Assembly: GCF_024171785.1 (NCBI RefSeq) | Contig: NZ_JAMTCK010000029.1 | Location: 1 to 51,573, forward strand | Origin: Goodfellowiella coeruleoviolacea | GTDB lineage: Bacteria > Actinomycetota > Actinomycetes > Mycobacteriales > Pseudonocardiaceae | Length of the DNA stretch: 51,573 bases | Reading direction: 5' to 3' | Shown: positions 1-8,568 of the stretch, piece after piece | How the letters are laid out: each line of letters begins with the position of its first letter | Numbering within the stretch: the first letter of the stretch is position 1 | Program-made: the position numbers and the translations under genes | Notes under the pieces: generated by a model | Databases searched by the model: none | The model's input: the letters and a program-made list of their open reading frames with translations, nothing else | Told to the model about the DNA's origin: nothing

Positions 1-57
1 ACCACGTTGCAGGGCCTGAGCCCGGCCGAATACCGGGCCCAAGCCCTCACCAACTAG
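1..57 (+). CDS. IS3-family transposase, 3' end only (partial)
   Basis: The first 57 bases read in frame to a TAG stop and give the tail GLSPAEYRAQALTN preceded by four residues. A G(L)(S/T)PAEYR motif close to the stop is typical of the C-terminus of IS3-family OrfB (DDE) transposases. Only the end is inside the window, so the catalytic residues cannot be seen. The reading frame is followed by a terminal sequence ending in CA at position 95. An inverted copy of the same end closes the window. Family assignment is inferred from the C-terminal motif and the TG...CA terminus. Confidence 0.7.
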   Translation, partial: TTLQGLSPAEYRAQALTN

Positions 58-95
58 CCTTCAATTAGCCAGTCCAACTCCCGGGGAGCAGTTCA
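12..95 (+). mobile_element. Right end of an IS3-like element (copy 1)
   Basis: Positions 12-95 are the exact reverse complement of 51490-51573, an 84-base match. The segment holds the last codons of the transposase, a short untranslated tail and a terminus finishing at ...GCAGTTCA, with the CA dinucleotide expected of IS3 elements. Identity ends at position 95, where the left and right flanks diverge, which marks the element boundary. No target-site duplication can be judged because the other end of this copy is outside the window. Confidence 0.75.
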
Positions 96-169
96 TGGAG
101 GGTGGGGGGTGTTCGGGTGGTAGTTCGGCTGCCCCACTGGCCCCAGGGCGCTGCTGGGGCTGGCGGTCC

Positions 170-287
170 GTCGCTTTCAGCAGGCTGGCTCGTCGCTGTT
201 CAGCAGACCAACCCGTCGCTTTCCGAAGAACAGCCGGTCGCTTTCGGGCCCGGTCCGGCGCTTCCGAAAACGGGGGTGGTCGCTCCT
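170..287. repeat. Tandem array of about 22 bp units, core GTCGCTTTC
   Basis: The core GTCGCTTTC, or a close variant, starts at 170, 192, 215, 237, 258 (GGCGCTTCC) and 279 (GTCGCTCC), giving steps of 22, 23, 22, 21 and 21. The cores are conserved while the 12-14 bases between them vary. The last unit runs into the stop codon of dapF. The array fills the space between the IS end and dapF. The period is close to two helical turns. No function can be assigned from sequence. Confidence 0.75.
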
Positions 288-1125
288 AGAAGCCGTTGTC
301 GGCCCACCACTGCTCGTCCAGTTCGCCGCCGGCGACCAGGACGGCTGGGCCGGTGAGGGTGCTGCCCCGCTCGTCAACGGTGACGGTGACCTGCCCGCCG
401 GGCACGGCCACCGTGGCCCTGCCGCTGGTCCGGCCGGCCAGGTGCAGCCACGCGGCGACCGTCGCCACCGTGCCGGTGCCGCACGAGCGGGTCTCGCCGA
501 CGCCCCGCTCGTGCACGCGCATGCGCAGCGCGTCCTCGCCGAGCACGTTGACGAACTCGACGTTCACGCCGTGCGGGAACACCACCGGGTCGTGACCGGG
601 CGGCCGGGTCAGGTCCAGGTCGTCCACTGGCGTGTCCGTGCGGCAGACCAGGTGCGGGTTGCCCACGTCCACGGCCACGCCGGGGAACGCGGTGCCGTCC
701 ACGGTGGCGGCCGAGCGGCCCACCACCCGGGCCGGGCCCATGTCCACGGTGACCGTGCGGTCGGGGTGCACGGTCACGCCGCGCTCACCCGCCCTGGTGC
801 CGATGGTGAACCTGCCCTCGCTGGCCAGGCCGGTCTCCACCAGGTAGCGCGCGAACACCCGGACGCCGTTGCCGCACATCTCGGCCACGGAACCGTCGGC
901 GTTGCGGTAGTCCATGAACCACAGGCTGTCGTCAACCCCGGCCGGTGCGTCGACCACCGCCCTGGTGGGCACCACCCGCAGCACCCCGTCCGCGCCCAGG
1001 CCCCGACTGCGGTCGCACAGCGCGCGGACCCGCGCCTCGGTCAGGGCGAGCGTGCCCGCAGGGTCGGGCAGCACCACGAAGTCGTTCTCCGTGCCGTGCC
1101 CCTTGACGAACTCAACACCGGCCAC
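286..1125 (-). CDS. dapF: Diaminopimelate epimerase
   Basis: DapF interconverts LL- and meso-diaminopimelate, the last step before meso-DAP enters peptidoglycan and lysine synthesis. The 279-residue product has the two-lobed epimerase signatures. The first catalytic cysteine is in MCGNG (C84) and the second in ETRSCGTG (C215). The substrate-binding motif GHGTEND is near residue 10. It starts at GTG. It lies downstream of miaA on the same strand with a 70 bp gap, the order seen in mycobacteria (Rv2726c-Rv2727c). Its 3' end abuts the 22-bp repeat array and then an IS end, so the usual downstream neighbour is lost or displaced. Confidence 0.97.
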   Translation of the reverse strand: MAGVEFVKGHGTENDFVVLPDPAGTLALTEARVRALCDRSRGLGADGVLRVVPTRAVVDAPAGVDDSLWFMDYRNADGSVAEMCGNGVRVFARYLVETGLASEGRFTIGTRAGERGVTVHPDRTVTVDMGPARVVGRSAATVDGTAFPGVAVDVGNPHLVCRTDTPVDDLDLTRPPGHDPVVFPHGVNVEFVNVLGEDALRMRVHERGVGETRSCGTGTVATVAAWLHLAGRTSGRATVAVPGGQVTVTVDERGSTLTGPAVLVAGGELDEQWWADNGF

Positions 1126-1195
1126 CCGTCAAGACTACGTGTCCACCCGCGACGTCGACCGCCACCGTCCACCTGGGACGCCCGGGGCGGCGCGC

Positions 1196-2137
1196 TCACC
1201 GCCGGGTCAGCGCGAGCACGGCGTCGACCAGGTCGTCGGGTGCGCCGGGGGCGGCCGGCGGGAAGCCAGCCGGGTCGAACCAGGTGATCCGGTTGTCCCG
1301 GCGGAACCACGAGCGCTGCCGGCGGACGAACCGGCGGGTCGCCCTGGCCGTCTCGGTCGCGGCGGTGGCCATGTCGTACTCGCCGTCCAGTGCGGCCAGC
1401 ACCTGCTGGTAGCCGAGCGCCCGGGAGGCCGTGCGGCCCTCGCGCAGGCCCCGGCCGACCAGCTCACGCACCTCGTCGACCAGGCCGGCGGCGAACATGT
1501 GGTCCACCCGCAGGTCGACCCGGGCGTCCAGGTCGACGGCGGCGCGGTCCACACCCACCAGGACCGTGTCGTAGCGGGCCGGGCCGGGACGGGGCAGGGT
1601 GGCCGAGAAGGGCTGGCCGGTGATCTCGATGACCTCCAGGGCACGCACCACCCGGCGGCCGTTGCTGGGCAGGATCGCCTCGGCGGCCACCGGGTCGGCC
1701 TCGGCCAGCCTGGCGTGCAGGGCGGGCGCGCCCACCTCGGCCAACTCGTGCTCCAGCCGCGCCCGCACGGCCGGGTCGGTGCCGGGGAAGCGCAGGTCGT
1801 CCAGGACGGCCTGGACGTAGAGGCCGGACCCGCCGACCAGGACGGGGGTGCGGCCGGCCGCCAGCAGGTCCTCGATCACGGCCCTGGCGTGCCGCTGGTA
1901 GGCGGCGACCGAGGCGGTCTCGGTCACGTCGAGCACGTCGAGCAGGTGGTGCGGCACGCCCTGCCGCTCGGCCTCGGTCACCTTGGCGGTGCCGATGTCC
2001 ATCCCCCGGTACAGCTGCATGGCGTCGGCGTTGACCACCTCGCCGCCGCAGCGCAGGGCCAGCCGCACCGCCAGGTCGGACTTTCCGGTGGCGGTGGGGC
2101 CGACGACCGCGATCGGCCGGGGCGGGCGGGTGGTCAC
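1196..2137 (-). CDS. miaA: tRNA dimethylallyltransferase
   Basis: MiaA transfers the dimethylallyl group from DMAPP to the N6 of A37 in tRNAs that read UNN codons. MiaB, encoded at 7029-8510, then methylthiolates the product, so both steps of ms2i6A37 synthesis are within 9 kb. The 313-residue protein has the N-terminal P-loop GPTATGKS (about 13-20), the [15 protein letters not shown] segment that binds substrate, and the GGSGLY motif near residue 102. It starts at GTG. It sits between dapF and the dioxygenase-like gene in a same-strand run. Confidence 0.97.
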   Translation of the reverse strand: MTTRPPRPIAVVGPTATGKSDLAVRLALRCGGEVVNADAMQLYRGMDIGTAKVTEAERQGVPHHLLDVLDVTETASVAAYQRHARAVIEDLLAAGRTPVLVGGSGLYVQAVLDDLRFPGTDPAVRARLEHELAEVGAPALHARLAEADPVAAEAILPSNGRRVVRALEVIEITGQPFSATLPRPGPARYDTVLVGVDRAAVDLDARVDLRVDHMFAAGLVDEVRELVGRGLREGRTASRALGYQQVLAALDGEYDMATAATETARATRRFVRRQRSWFRRDNRITWFDPAGFPPAAPGAPDDLVDAVLALTRR

Positions 2138-2293
2138 GGCGGGTCAGCCTAACCGCCTGGCCGCGCGACCCGCCCACCCCGGCGTGGTGGTCAGGAGCGG
2201 AGTTGGCGGGCGCGGATGAGGCGTCGGATCAGCCGTGCGCCCTGGGTGTGCACGCTGCGCGGCAAGCACCGGCGTGGGAGTGCCGTGGACGGC

Positions 2294-3058
2294 TCACTCC
2301 ACCGGGTCCCACCGGGCCAGGTGGTAGCCCACGCCCCAGGGCACCTCCAGATCGGCGGACACCGCCCGCCACGGCCGCTCGTCCTGGTCGACCACCCCGG
2401 CCAGCACCTGCCAGGCGGCCCGCCCCTGGGCGCCCAGCTCGTCGGCCAGGTCGGGGTCGAGCGCGGCCAGCGCCGCGGTGTCCAGGCGGGCCAGCGCCTG
2501 GTGCACCCCCTGGTCGAACGGGCCGGCGCGGTCGTCGGGCCGGCCGGGCGCGCGCTCGCCATGCCGGGGCGAGCCGTCGCCGAGCACCAACAGCCCCACC
2601 GGGTCGGGGCCGGCCGCGCGCGCCAGCAGGTCGGCCGCCAGCGCGCGGCAGCCGGCCGGGGACAGCGTGGGCGGCACCAGGTCCACGGCCACCCGGGTGG
2701 CGCCGGCCTGGTCCCGGAGCCAGCCGGCCACCAGCGCGGGCAGCGGCAGGTCCGCGGCGGGCGGCTGGTCCTGGCCCGACTCGCGCGCCCCGGTGGCCCG
2801 TTCGGTCGCCTCCTCGGTGGACAGGCGAACCCGCACGTCAACGCCGTAACCTCGGAACGTGCCCACCGAAGCGGGGTCCAACCGGGTCGGGCCGGCCGGG
2901 TCGGCGGCCACCGCGATCCAGCAGTCAGCGACCTCGGCGAGCCCGCTGACCAGCGAGATCACCGCTGCCCGCAGCGGCTGCGTGACGGTGCGCGCACCGG
3001 CGACCAGTTCGGGCACCAGCAGCGGCGGATGTGGCACCAGCACAGCGCGTCTGATCAT
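2294..3058 (-). CDS. Class III extradiol dioxygenase subunit B-like protein (Rv2728c-like)
   Basis: A 254-residue protein starting MIRRAVLVPHPPLLVPEL. The HPPLLVPE segment resembles the metal-site start of LigB-type dioxygenases and MEMO proteins. A second short motif, LVLGDGSPRHGERAPG, lies near the middle. The gene occupies the position of Rv2728c upstream of miaA-dapF in mycobacteria. An open frame extends further upstream to 3205, but the ATG at 3058 begins the conserved part and leaves a normal divergent promoter region towards the DUF349 gene. No activity is known for this actinobacterial group, so the dioxygenase fold is a family inference. Confidence 0.8.
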   Translation of the reverse strand: MIRRAVLVPHPPLLVPELVAGARTVTQPLRAAVISLVSGLAEVADCWIAVAADPAGPTRLDPASVGTFRGYGVDVRVRLSTEEATERATGARESGQDQPPAADLPLPALVAGWLRDQAGATRVAVDLVPPTLSPAGCRALAADLLARAAGPDPVGLLVLGDGSPRHGERAPGRPDDRAGPFDQGVHQALARLDTAALAALDPDLADELGAQGRAAWQVLAGVVDQDERPWRAVSADLEVPWGVGYHLARWDPVE

Positions 3059-3234
3059 GCCAACTGACGCTACCGACCGCCTCGGAGTACCCAGTTGAGC
3101 CCTGACCTGTTTGAATGCGCGCGGGGCACTGGGGACCATGGATGGTCGCCGTGCCCGGTTGCTGGGCCCCGCCCTCGGTGGGGCGCTCGTGGACCGCACG
3201 GGCACGAGGTGGGCAGGCGAGGAGGAAGCCGGCG

Positions 3235-4566
3235 ATGACGGATCAGGACACGACCCCGGACAGCACAGCCGAGGGCAGTGGTGCCGCGACCGAGGATCAG
3301 ACGCGGCAGCCGGGAACGCAGGCGGTCGCCCCGCCGGTTCCCGTCGCGTCCGACGATCCCGCCCGTTGGGGACGGGTGGACGCCGAGGGCACGGTCTACG
3401 TGCGCACCGAGGACGGGGAACGCGCGGTGGGTTCCTGGCAGGCTGGCGAGCCTGCCGAGGGGCTGGCGCACTTCGCCCGCCGCTTCGACGACATCCGCAC
3501 CGAGGCGGAGCTGCTCGAAGCCAGGCTGGCGTCCGGCGCCGGTGACCCCAAGCAGGCGCTGGCCAGCGCCAAGCACCTGCGGGACGGGCTGACCGACGCG
3601 GCCGTGGTGGGTGACCTGGCCGCGCTGGCCGCGCGCGTGGACGCGGTGGTGGCCGCGGCGGAACAGGCCGTGGAGGCGGCCAAGGCGGCCAAGGAGGTGG
3701 CCAGGGCCGAGTCGGCCGCGCGCAAGCAGGCGCTGGTGGAGGAGGCCGAGCAGATCGCCAACGAGTCGACGCAGTGGAAGAGCGCCGGCGACCGGCTGCG
3801 GGCCATCCTGGACGAGTGGAAGACCATCCGCGGGGTCGACCGCAAGACCGACGAGCAGCTGTGGCGGCGCTTCTCCAAGGCGCGGGACGCGTTCAACCGC
3901 AGGCGCGGTTCGCACTTCGCCGACCTGGACCGGCAGCGCGCCACCGCCAAGGCGCGCAAGCAGGAGCTGGTCGAGGAGGCCGAGGCGCTGGCCGAGTCGG
4001 ACGACTGGGGCCCCACCGCCGGCCGCTACAAGGAGCTGATGGCCGAGTGGAAGGCGGCGGGCCGGGCGCCCAAGGAGGCGGACGACGCCCTGTGGCAGCG
4101 GTTCCGCGCGGCGCAGGACCGGTTCTTCGCGCGCCGCTCGGAGGCGTTCAGCGAGCGTGACGCGGAGTTCACGGCCAACGCCAAGCTCAAGGAGGAGCTG
4201 CTGGCCGAGGCCGAGCAGATCGACCCGGGGGCCGGCCTGGAGGCGGCGCGGTCGCACCTGTACCGGATCCAGGAGCGGTGGGACCAGATCGGCAAGGTCC
4301 CGCGTGAGCGGGTGCGGGAGCTGGAGGGCCGGCTGCGCGCGATCGAGGAGCGGGTGCGCTCGGCCGTGGACGCGCAGTGGCGGCGCACCGACCCGGAGGC
4401 CGAGGCCAGGGTCGCGCAGTTCCGCGAGCGGGTGGCGCAGTTCGAGTCGCAGGCGGCCAAGGCCCGCTCGGCCGGTGACAAGCGCCGCGCCGAACAGGCC
4501 GAGGCCCAGGCGGCGCAGTGGCGCGAGTGGCTGGCCGCCGCCGAACAGGCCGTCGCCAGCCGCTGA
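3235..4566 (+). CDS. DUF349 coiled-coil protein (Rv2731-like)
   Basis: A 443-residue Ala/Glu/Arg-rich protein starting MTDQDTTPDS after a GGAGGAAG ribosome-binding site. Residues 1-50 are a disordered acidic leader. After that, at least three DUF349 repeats can be seen, each with a W-K-x-A/I...W-R/K-R/A-F-x-x-A pattern (for example EQLWRRFSKARDAFNRRR, ALWQRFRAAQDRFFARR). The rest is predominantly helical and charged. The gene is the positional equivalent of Rv2731 in the miaA-miaB neighbourhood and is divergent from the Rv2728c-like gene. The molecular role is unknown. It is followed by a perfect 13-bp terminator stem. Confidence 0.88.
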   Translation: MTDQDTTPDSTAEGSGAATEDQTRQPGTQAVAPPVPVASDDPARWGRVDAEGTVYVRTEDGERAVGSWQAGEPAEGLAHFARRFDDIRTEAELLEARLASGAGDPKQALASAKHLRDGLTDAAVVGDLAALAARVDAVVAAAEQAVEAAKAAKEVARAESAARKQALVEEAEQIANESTQWKSAGDRLRAILDEWKTIRGVDRKTDEQLWRRFSKARDAFNRRRGSHFADLDRQRATAKARKQELVEEAEALAESDDWGPTAGRYKELMAEWKAAGRAPKEADDALWQRFRAAQDRFFARRSEAFSERDAEFTANAKLKEELLAEAEQIDPGAGLEAARSHLYRIQERWDQIGKVPRERVRELEGRLRAIEERVRSAVDAQWRRTDPEAEARVAQFRERVAQFESQAAKARSAGDKRRAEQAEAQAAQWREWLAAAEQAVASR

Positions 4567-4574
4567 CACCCCAT

Positions 4575-4606
4575 CGTGGGCCCGGGGCTCCCACCCCGGG
4601 CCCACG
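4575..4606 (+). terminator. Terminator after the DUF349 gene
   Basis: A perfect 13-bp inverted repeat, with arms 4575-4587 and 4594-4606, encloses a 6-base loop. It starts 8 bases after the stop codon. There is no U-tract, which is common for intrinsic terminators of high-GC actinobacteria. The region is convergent with the amidohydrolase gene, so it may act in both directions. Confidence 0.85.
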
Positions 4607-4668
4607 CCCCGCGAGTCGACTTTGCAAACCCCCCGAGTTGACAGTTCAGGCAGGGCCATGTGGGTGAC
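4607..4668. repeat. Dispersed 62-bp repeat, copy 1
   Basis: This segment matches 45261-45322 at 58 of 62 positions, 40 kb away and in the same orientation. Internally it has two 22-base units starting at 4612 and 4634, each opening with CGAGTYGAC followed by a variable tail. It follows directly on the DUF349 terminator in a convergent intergenic gap. The palindrome TTTGCAAA lies in the first tail. Confidence 0.85.
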
Positions 4669-4692
4669 ACGCGGCCTGGCGCGGCGGGTGGT

Positions 4693-6324
4693 TCAGCGCT
4701 CGTAGACCAGGCGGCCGGCCAGGTAGGTGGCGGTGACCGCCAGGTCGGCGATCTCGGCCGGGTCCACCGCGTGCGGGTCGGCCTCCAGCACCACCAGGTC
4801 GGCGTACTTGCCCGGGGTGAGCGTGCCCAGCACGTCGTCGCAGAACAGCTGGTAGGCCGCGTCCACGGTCTCCGCGCGCAGCGCCTCGGCCACGGTGATC
4901 CGCTCCTCGGGGGCGAGCACCCGGCCGGAGCGGGTGGTCCTGGTCGCCGCGACCGAGATGTTGCGCAGCGGCTCCTCCGGGGTCACCGGCGCGTCGTTGT
5001 GCAGCGAGATGCGCATGCCCGCGTCCACCGCCGAGCGGGCCCGCATCCACGGCGCGCCGTGCTCGGCGCCGAACAGGTCGTCCACCAGCACGTCGCCCCA
5101 GTAGTACAGCTGGTTCACGAACAGGCTGCAGCACACCCCCATGACCGCGGCCCGGCGGTACTGCTCGGTGGTCATCGCCCCGCAGTGCTCCAGCCGCAGC
5201 CGGTGGTCGGGGCGCGGGTGGGCGCGCAGCGCCTCCTCGTAGACGTCCAGGATCATGGTGACGCCCTCGTCGCCGTGCACGTGGCAGGACATCTGCCAGC
5301 CCTGCGGGTAGTAGGCGGCGACGATCTCCCGGAGCTGGTCGGTGTCGTGGTTGGCCCGGCCGCGGTGGCCCGGTGCCAGGCCGAGGGCGCGGGTGGCCGG
5401 GGTGTCCAGGTAGGGGAAGGACGTGGCGATGGTGCCCAGCCACGGTGAGCCGTCCACCCAGATCTTGATGCCGATCTGCTTGAACATGTCGTCGCCGTTG
5501 TCCAGCGCGCAGCTGGCCCGCCCGGCCGGCGAGGACATCTCGTAGACCCGCATCCGGGCCCTGGCCAGGTCGTGGTCGTAGAGCGAGCGGATCAGCGGCC
5601 GCAGCTGGCCGGAGAAGGCCATCTCGCTGGTGGTGGTGATGCCCCGGGATGCGAGGAACTCGTGCTGGTTGGCCAGCAGTTCCGGGCCGCGCAGGCCGCC
5701 GAAGATGAGCCGGGCCGCGATCGCCAGGATGGCCGGCGCCTCGTAGGCCTTGCCGGTGAGCCGGCCGAACTCGTCGCGCTCGAAGTGGCCGCCGGGCGGG
5801 TCGGGGGCGTCGTCGGGCAGCCGCGCGTACCGCAGCGCCGCGCCGTTGGCCCAGGCCACGTGGCCGGAGTTCTGCCAGAAGATGATCGGCCGGGTGGGGC
5901 CCAGCTCGTCCAGCCACTCCCGGGTCGGTTCGGGGAACCCCGGTTGCAGCAGCGTGTCCAGGCCGTTGAACACCAGCGGCTGGTCACCGGGGGTGCGGTC
6001 CAGGGCGCGCTTCACCCGCAGGTTGACCTCGTCGGCGGTGGCGCAGCTCATCGGCCGGATGTCCACCACGGACGGCGCGTACATCAGCTGGTCCTGGGTG
6101 GGGTGGCTGTGCGCCTCGACGAAACCGGGCAGCAGGCAGCCGCCGTCCAGGTCGACGACCTCGGTGGTGGGGCCGCGCAGGGCGGTCACCTCGGCCGCGC
6201 TGCCGACCGCGACGATCCGGTCCCCGGCCACGGCCAGCGCCTCGGCCACGGGGAGCTGATCGTCCACGGTCCGAACGGTGCCCCCCACGAAGATCACGTC
6301 AGGCGATGCGGGCGAGGTGACCAC
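4693..6324 (-). CDS. YtcJ-type amidohydrolase
   Basis: An amidohydrolase-superfamily (Amidohydro_3) enzyme of about 543 residues, expected to be a metal-dependent hydrolase of amide or related bonds. It shows the small N-terminal beta-sandwich (DVIFVGGTVRTVDD), then the metal motif EAHSHP after LLPGF, later H residues (CHVHGDEG, EHCG), and a C-terminal return (LTPGKYADLVVLEADP). The GTG at 6324 has a GGAG site 7 bases upstream and is preferred over a GTG at 6345. The gene is not part of the conserved miaA-miaB neighbourhood, so it looks inserted. The substrate cannot be predicted. Confidence 0.88.
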   Translation of the reverse strand: MVTSPASPDVIFVGGTVRTVDDQLPVAEALAVAGDRIVAVGSAAEVTALRGPTTEVVDLDGGCLLPGFVEAHSHPTQDQLMYAPSVVDIRPMSCATADEVNLRVKRALDRTPGDQPLVFNGLDTLLQPGFPEPTREWLDELGPTRPIIFWQNSGHVAWANGAALRYARLPDDAPDPPGGHFERDEFGRLTGKAYEAPAILAIAARLIFGGLRGPELLANQHEFLASRGITTTSEMAFSGQLRPLIRSLYDHDLARARMRVYEMSSPAGRASCALDNGDDMFKQIGIKIWVDGSPWLGTIATSFPYLDTPATRALGLAPGHRGRANHDTDQLREIVAAYYPQGWQMSCHVHGDEGVTMILDVYEEALRAHPRPDHRLRLEHCGAMTTEQYRRAAVMGVCCSLFVNQLYYWGDVLVDDLFGAEHGAPWMRARSAVDAGMRISLHNDAPVTPEEPLRNISVAATRTTRSGRVLAPEERITVAEALRAETVDAAYQLFCDDVLGTLTPGKYADLVVLEADPHAVDPAEIADLAVTATYLAGRLVYER

Positions 6325-6368
6325 GATCAGCTCCAATCCGACCACGGTCCGTGGCAGAAGCGCTGACC

Positions 6369-6379
6369 CTTAAGCTAAG
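6369..6379. promoter_or_regulatory. Operator-like palindrome upstream of the amidohydrolase
   Basis: The 11-base inverted repeat CTTA-AGC-TAAG lies in an AT-rich pocket about 45 bases upstream of the amidohydrolase start, where a promoter would be expected. It may be part of a -10 element or a repressor site. Assignment is by position and symmetry only. Confidence 0.3.
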
Positions 6380-6474
6380 TGAGCACTTTTTCGTCGGCCA
6401 CCTGGCGCAACGCTCCGCCCCGCACAGTGCGCCCATGTGGGGGAGCGACCGGGAAGATCACCCGCTGGTGCGGA

Positions 6475-7032
6475 TCACTGCTCCATCCCGGCGGTGGGGC
6501 TGGTGGCCGGCCGCGACCAGGCGATGCGCAGCCACTGGACGGCCAGCACCAGCACGGCGAGCACGGCCAGCACCAGGCCGCCGCCCGGCCCGGGGCCGGG
6601 TTCGTGGCTCTGCGTGGTCTGCTGGGTCCAGATGGACAGCACGCCCACGATGGTGGTGGCGAAGCAGCCGAGCGCGCAGATCCAGGCCATGCCCCAGCGC
6701 CGCACCATCAGCCCGATCGCCGAGGCCAGCACGCCGATCAGCACCGCGGCGAAGGCGAACACCGTGGGCAGCGGCCCGACCGCGGCCCCGGCCGGCCGCT
6801 GCCCGAGCAGGATCTGCAGGCCGCTGGCCGGGCCCACCCACGGCAGCACGGCGGCCACCAGGAACACCAGCACGGCCACGGCGATCACCACGGCCCCGAA
6901 CCCGGGGTCGATGCGCCGCGCCACGGCCTTCTCCACCTGGTCGATCTCGGCCCGCAGCCGGGCCAGCTCCGGTGACTCCTCCGGCTCGTCCGGTCCGCCG
7001 CGCTGGCCGGGGATGTCGCGCCGGTCGTTCAC
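6475..7032 (-). CDS. Conserved membrane protein (Rv2732c-like)
   Basis: A 185-residue protein with a short charged N-terminus, a helix rich in Glu and Arg (about 22-42), and four hydrophobic segments (roughly 45-65, 85-105, 108-130, 150-170). The start chosen is the GTG at 7032, whose GTGA overlaps the TGA stop of miaB by 4 bases. This implies translational coupling to miaB. An alternative GTG lies 12 bases upstream. The gene holds the place of Rv2732c next to miaB in mycobacteria. Function unknown. Confidence 0.82.
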   Translation of the reverse strand: MNDRRDIPGQRGGPDEPEESPELARLRAEIDQVEKAVARRIDPGFGAVVIAVAVLVFLVAAVLPWVGPASGLQILLGQRPAGAAVGPLPTVFAFAAVLIGVLASAIGLMVRRWGMAWICALGCFATTIVGVLSIWTQQTTQSHEPGPGPGGGLVLAVLAVLVLAVQWLRIAWSRPATSPTAGMEQ

Positions 7033-8510
7033 TGGACCGAGCACCCCCCGACGGGCTGCGCCGGCTGGCTGGGCGCGCCGAAGCCCGGCAGGCCCAGGCT
7101 GACCCCGGAGGTCCTGGGCCGGATCCCGGCCTCGGCGTGGTCACCCGCCCTGGTGCGGCGGTGCGCGACCAGCGGGCCGTCGGCCACCAGGTGGTGCGGG
7201 GCGCCGTAGGTGATGGTGGTGTGCACGACGTCGCCCGGCCGCACGCTGCCGTCCACGGCCGGCCCGGTGGGGTTGAAGTGCACCAGCCGGCCGTCCCTGG
7301 CCCGGCCGCTCAGCCGCTGCGTCTCGTTGTCCTTGCGGCCCTCACCGGTGGCCACCAGCACCTCCACGGTCTGGCCGACCAGCTGCTTGTTGCCCGCCCA
7401 GGAGATCTCCTCCTGCAGGGCGATCAGCCGGTCGTAGCGCTCCTGCACGACCTGCTTGGGCAGCTGGTCGGGCATGTCCGCGGCGGGTGTGCCGGGCCGC
7501 TTGGAGTACTGGAAGGTGAACGCGCTGGAGAAGCGGGCCGCGGCCACCACGTCCAGGGTGGCCTGGAAGTCCTCCTCGGTCTCGCCGGGGAAGCCCACGA
7601 TGATGTCGGTGGTGATGGCCGCGTCCGGCATGGCGGCCCGCACCCGGTCGAGGATCTCCAGGTAGCGGCCGGACCGGTAGGAGCGGCGCATGGCCTTGAG
7701 CACCCGGTCGGAGCCGGACTGCAGCGGCATGTGCAGCTGGTGGCACACGTTCGGGGTCTCGGCCATCGCGGCGATCACGTCGTCGGTGAAGTCCCTGGGG
7801 TGCGGCGAGGTGAACCGGACCCGCTCCAGGCCGTCGATGTCGCCGCAGGCGCGCAGCAGCTTGCCGAACGCGTAGCGGTCGCCGAACTCCACGCCGTAGG
7901 AGTTGACGTTCTGGCCGAGCAGGGTCACCTCCAGCACGCCCTCGGCGACCAGCGCCTCGACCTCGGCGAGCACCTCGCCGGGCCGCCGGTCCCGCTCCTT
8001 GCCGCGCAGCGAAGGCACGATGCAGAACGTGCAGGTGTTGTTGCAGCCGACCGACACCGACACCCAGCCGGAGTAGGCGGAGTCGCGCCGGGCCGGCAGG
8101 GTGGACGGGAAGGTCTCCAGCGCCTCCAGGATCTCCACCTCGGCCCTGGCGTTGTGCCTGGCCCGGTCCAGCAGCACCGGCAGCGAGCCGATGTTGTGCG
8201 TGCCGAACACCACGTCCACCCAGGGCGCGCGGCGCACGATCTCGCCGCGGTCCTTCTGCGCCAGGCAGCCGCCCACGGCGATCTGCATGCCCGGGTGGGC
8301 GGCCTTGGTGGGGCGCAGGTGGCCGAGGTTGCCGTAGAGCTTGTTGTCGGCGTTCTCCCGCACCGCGCAGGTGTTGAACACGACGACGTCGGGCACGGCC
8401 CCCTCGTCGGCCGGGGTGTAGCCGGCGTCCTCCAGCAGGCCAGCGAGCCGCTCGGAGTCGTGCACGTTCATTTGGCAGCCGAACGTGCGGATGTGGTACG
8501 TGCGGGTCAC
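7029..8510 (-). CDS. miaB: tRNA-2-methylthio-N6-dimethylallyladenosine synthase
   Basis: MiaB is a radical-SAM methylthiotransferase that converts i6A37 to ms2i6A37 in tRNA. The 493-residue product begins [20 protein letters not shown], the UPF0004 domain with the first cluster cysteine. The radical-SAM motif CNNTCTFC (CxxxCxxC) follows, then a C-terminal TRAM region (about 380-450). The GTG at 8510 is chosen because the family begins here and an AGGGAAG site precedes it. The open frame continues upstream into non-conserved sequence. It is coupled to the downstream membrane-protein gene and acts after MiaA, encoded 5 kb away. Confidence 0.96.
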   Translation of the reverse strand: MTRTYHIRTFGCQMNVHDSERLAGLLEDAGYTPADEGAVPDVVVFNTCAVRENADNKLYGNLGHLRPTKAAHPGMQIAVGGCLAQKDRGEIVRRAPWVDVVFGTHNIGSLPVLLDRARHNARAEVEILEALETFPSTLPARRDSAYSGWVSVSVGCNNTCTFCIVPSLRGKERDRRPGEVLAEVEALVAEGVLEVTLLGQNVNSYGVEFGDRYAFGKLLRACGDIDGLERVRFTSPHPRDFTDDVIAAMAETPNVCHQLHMPLQSGSDRVLKAMRRSYRSGRYLEILDRVRAAMPDAAITTDIIVGFPGETEEDFQATLDVVAAARFSSAFTFQYSKRPGTPAADMPDQLPKQVVQERYDRLIALQEEISWAGNKQLVGQTVEVLVATGEGRKDNETQRLSGRARDGRLVHFNPTGPAVDGSVRPGDVVHTTITYGAPHHLVADGPLVAHRRTRAGDHAEAGIRPRTSGVSLGLPGFGAPSQPAQPVGGCSVQ

Positions 8511-8568
8511 TGCATCTTCCCTTTCCGTCTGCCACCAGGGTAGAACCCCGGCCTGGCACCATGACGGC

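Noticed and set aside
170-287. The 22-bp array as a CRISPR
   Set aside because: The conserved part is only 9 bases, spacers are 12-14 bases, units vary, and there are no cas genes.
2203-3067. Plus-strand open frames over the dioxygenase-like gene
   Set aside because: Arg/Pro-rich shadow frames. The minus-strand gene is conserved in position and sequence.
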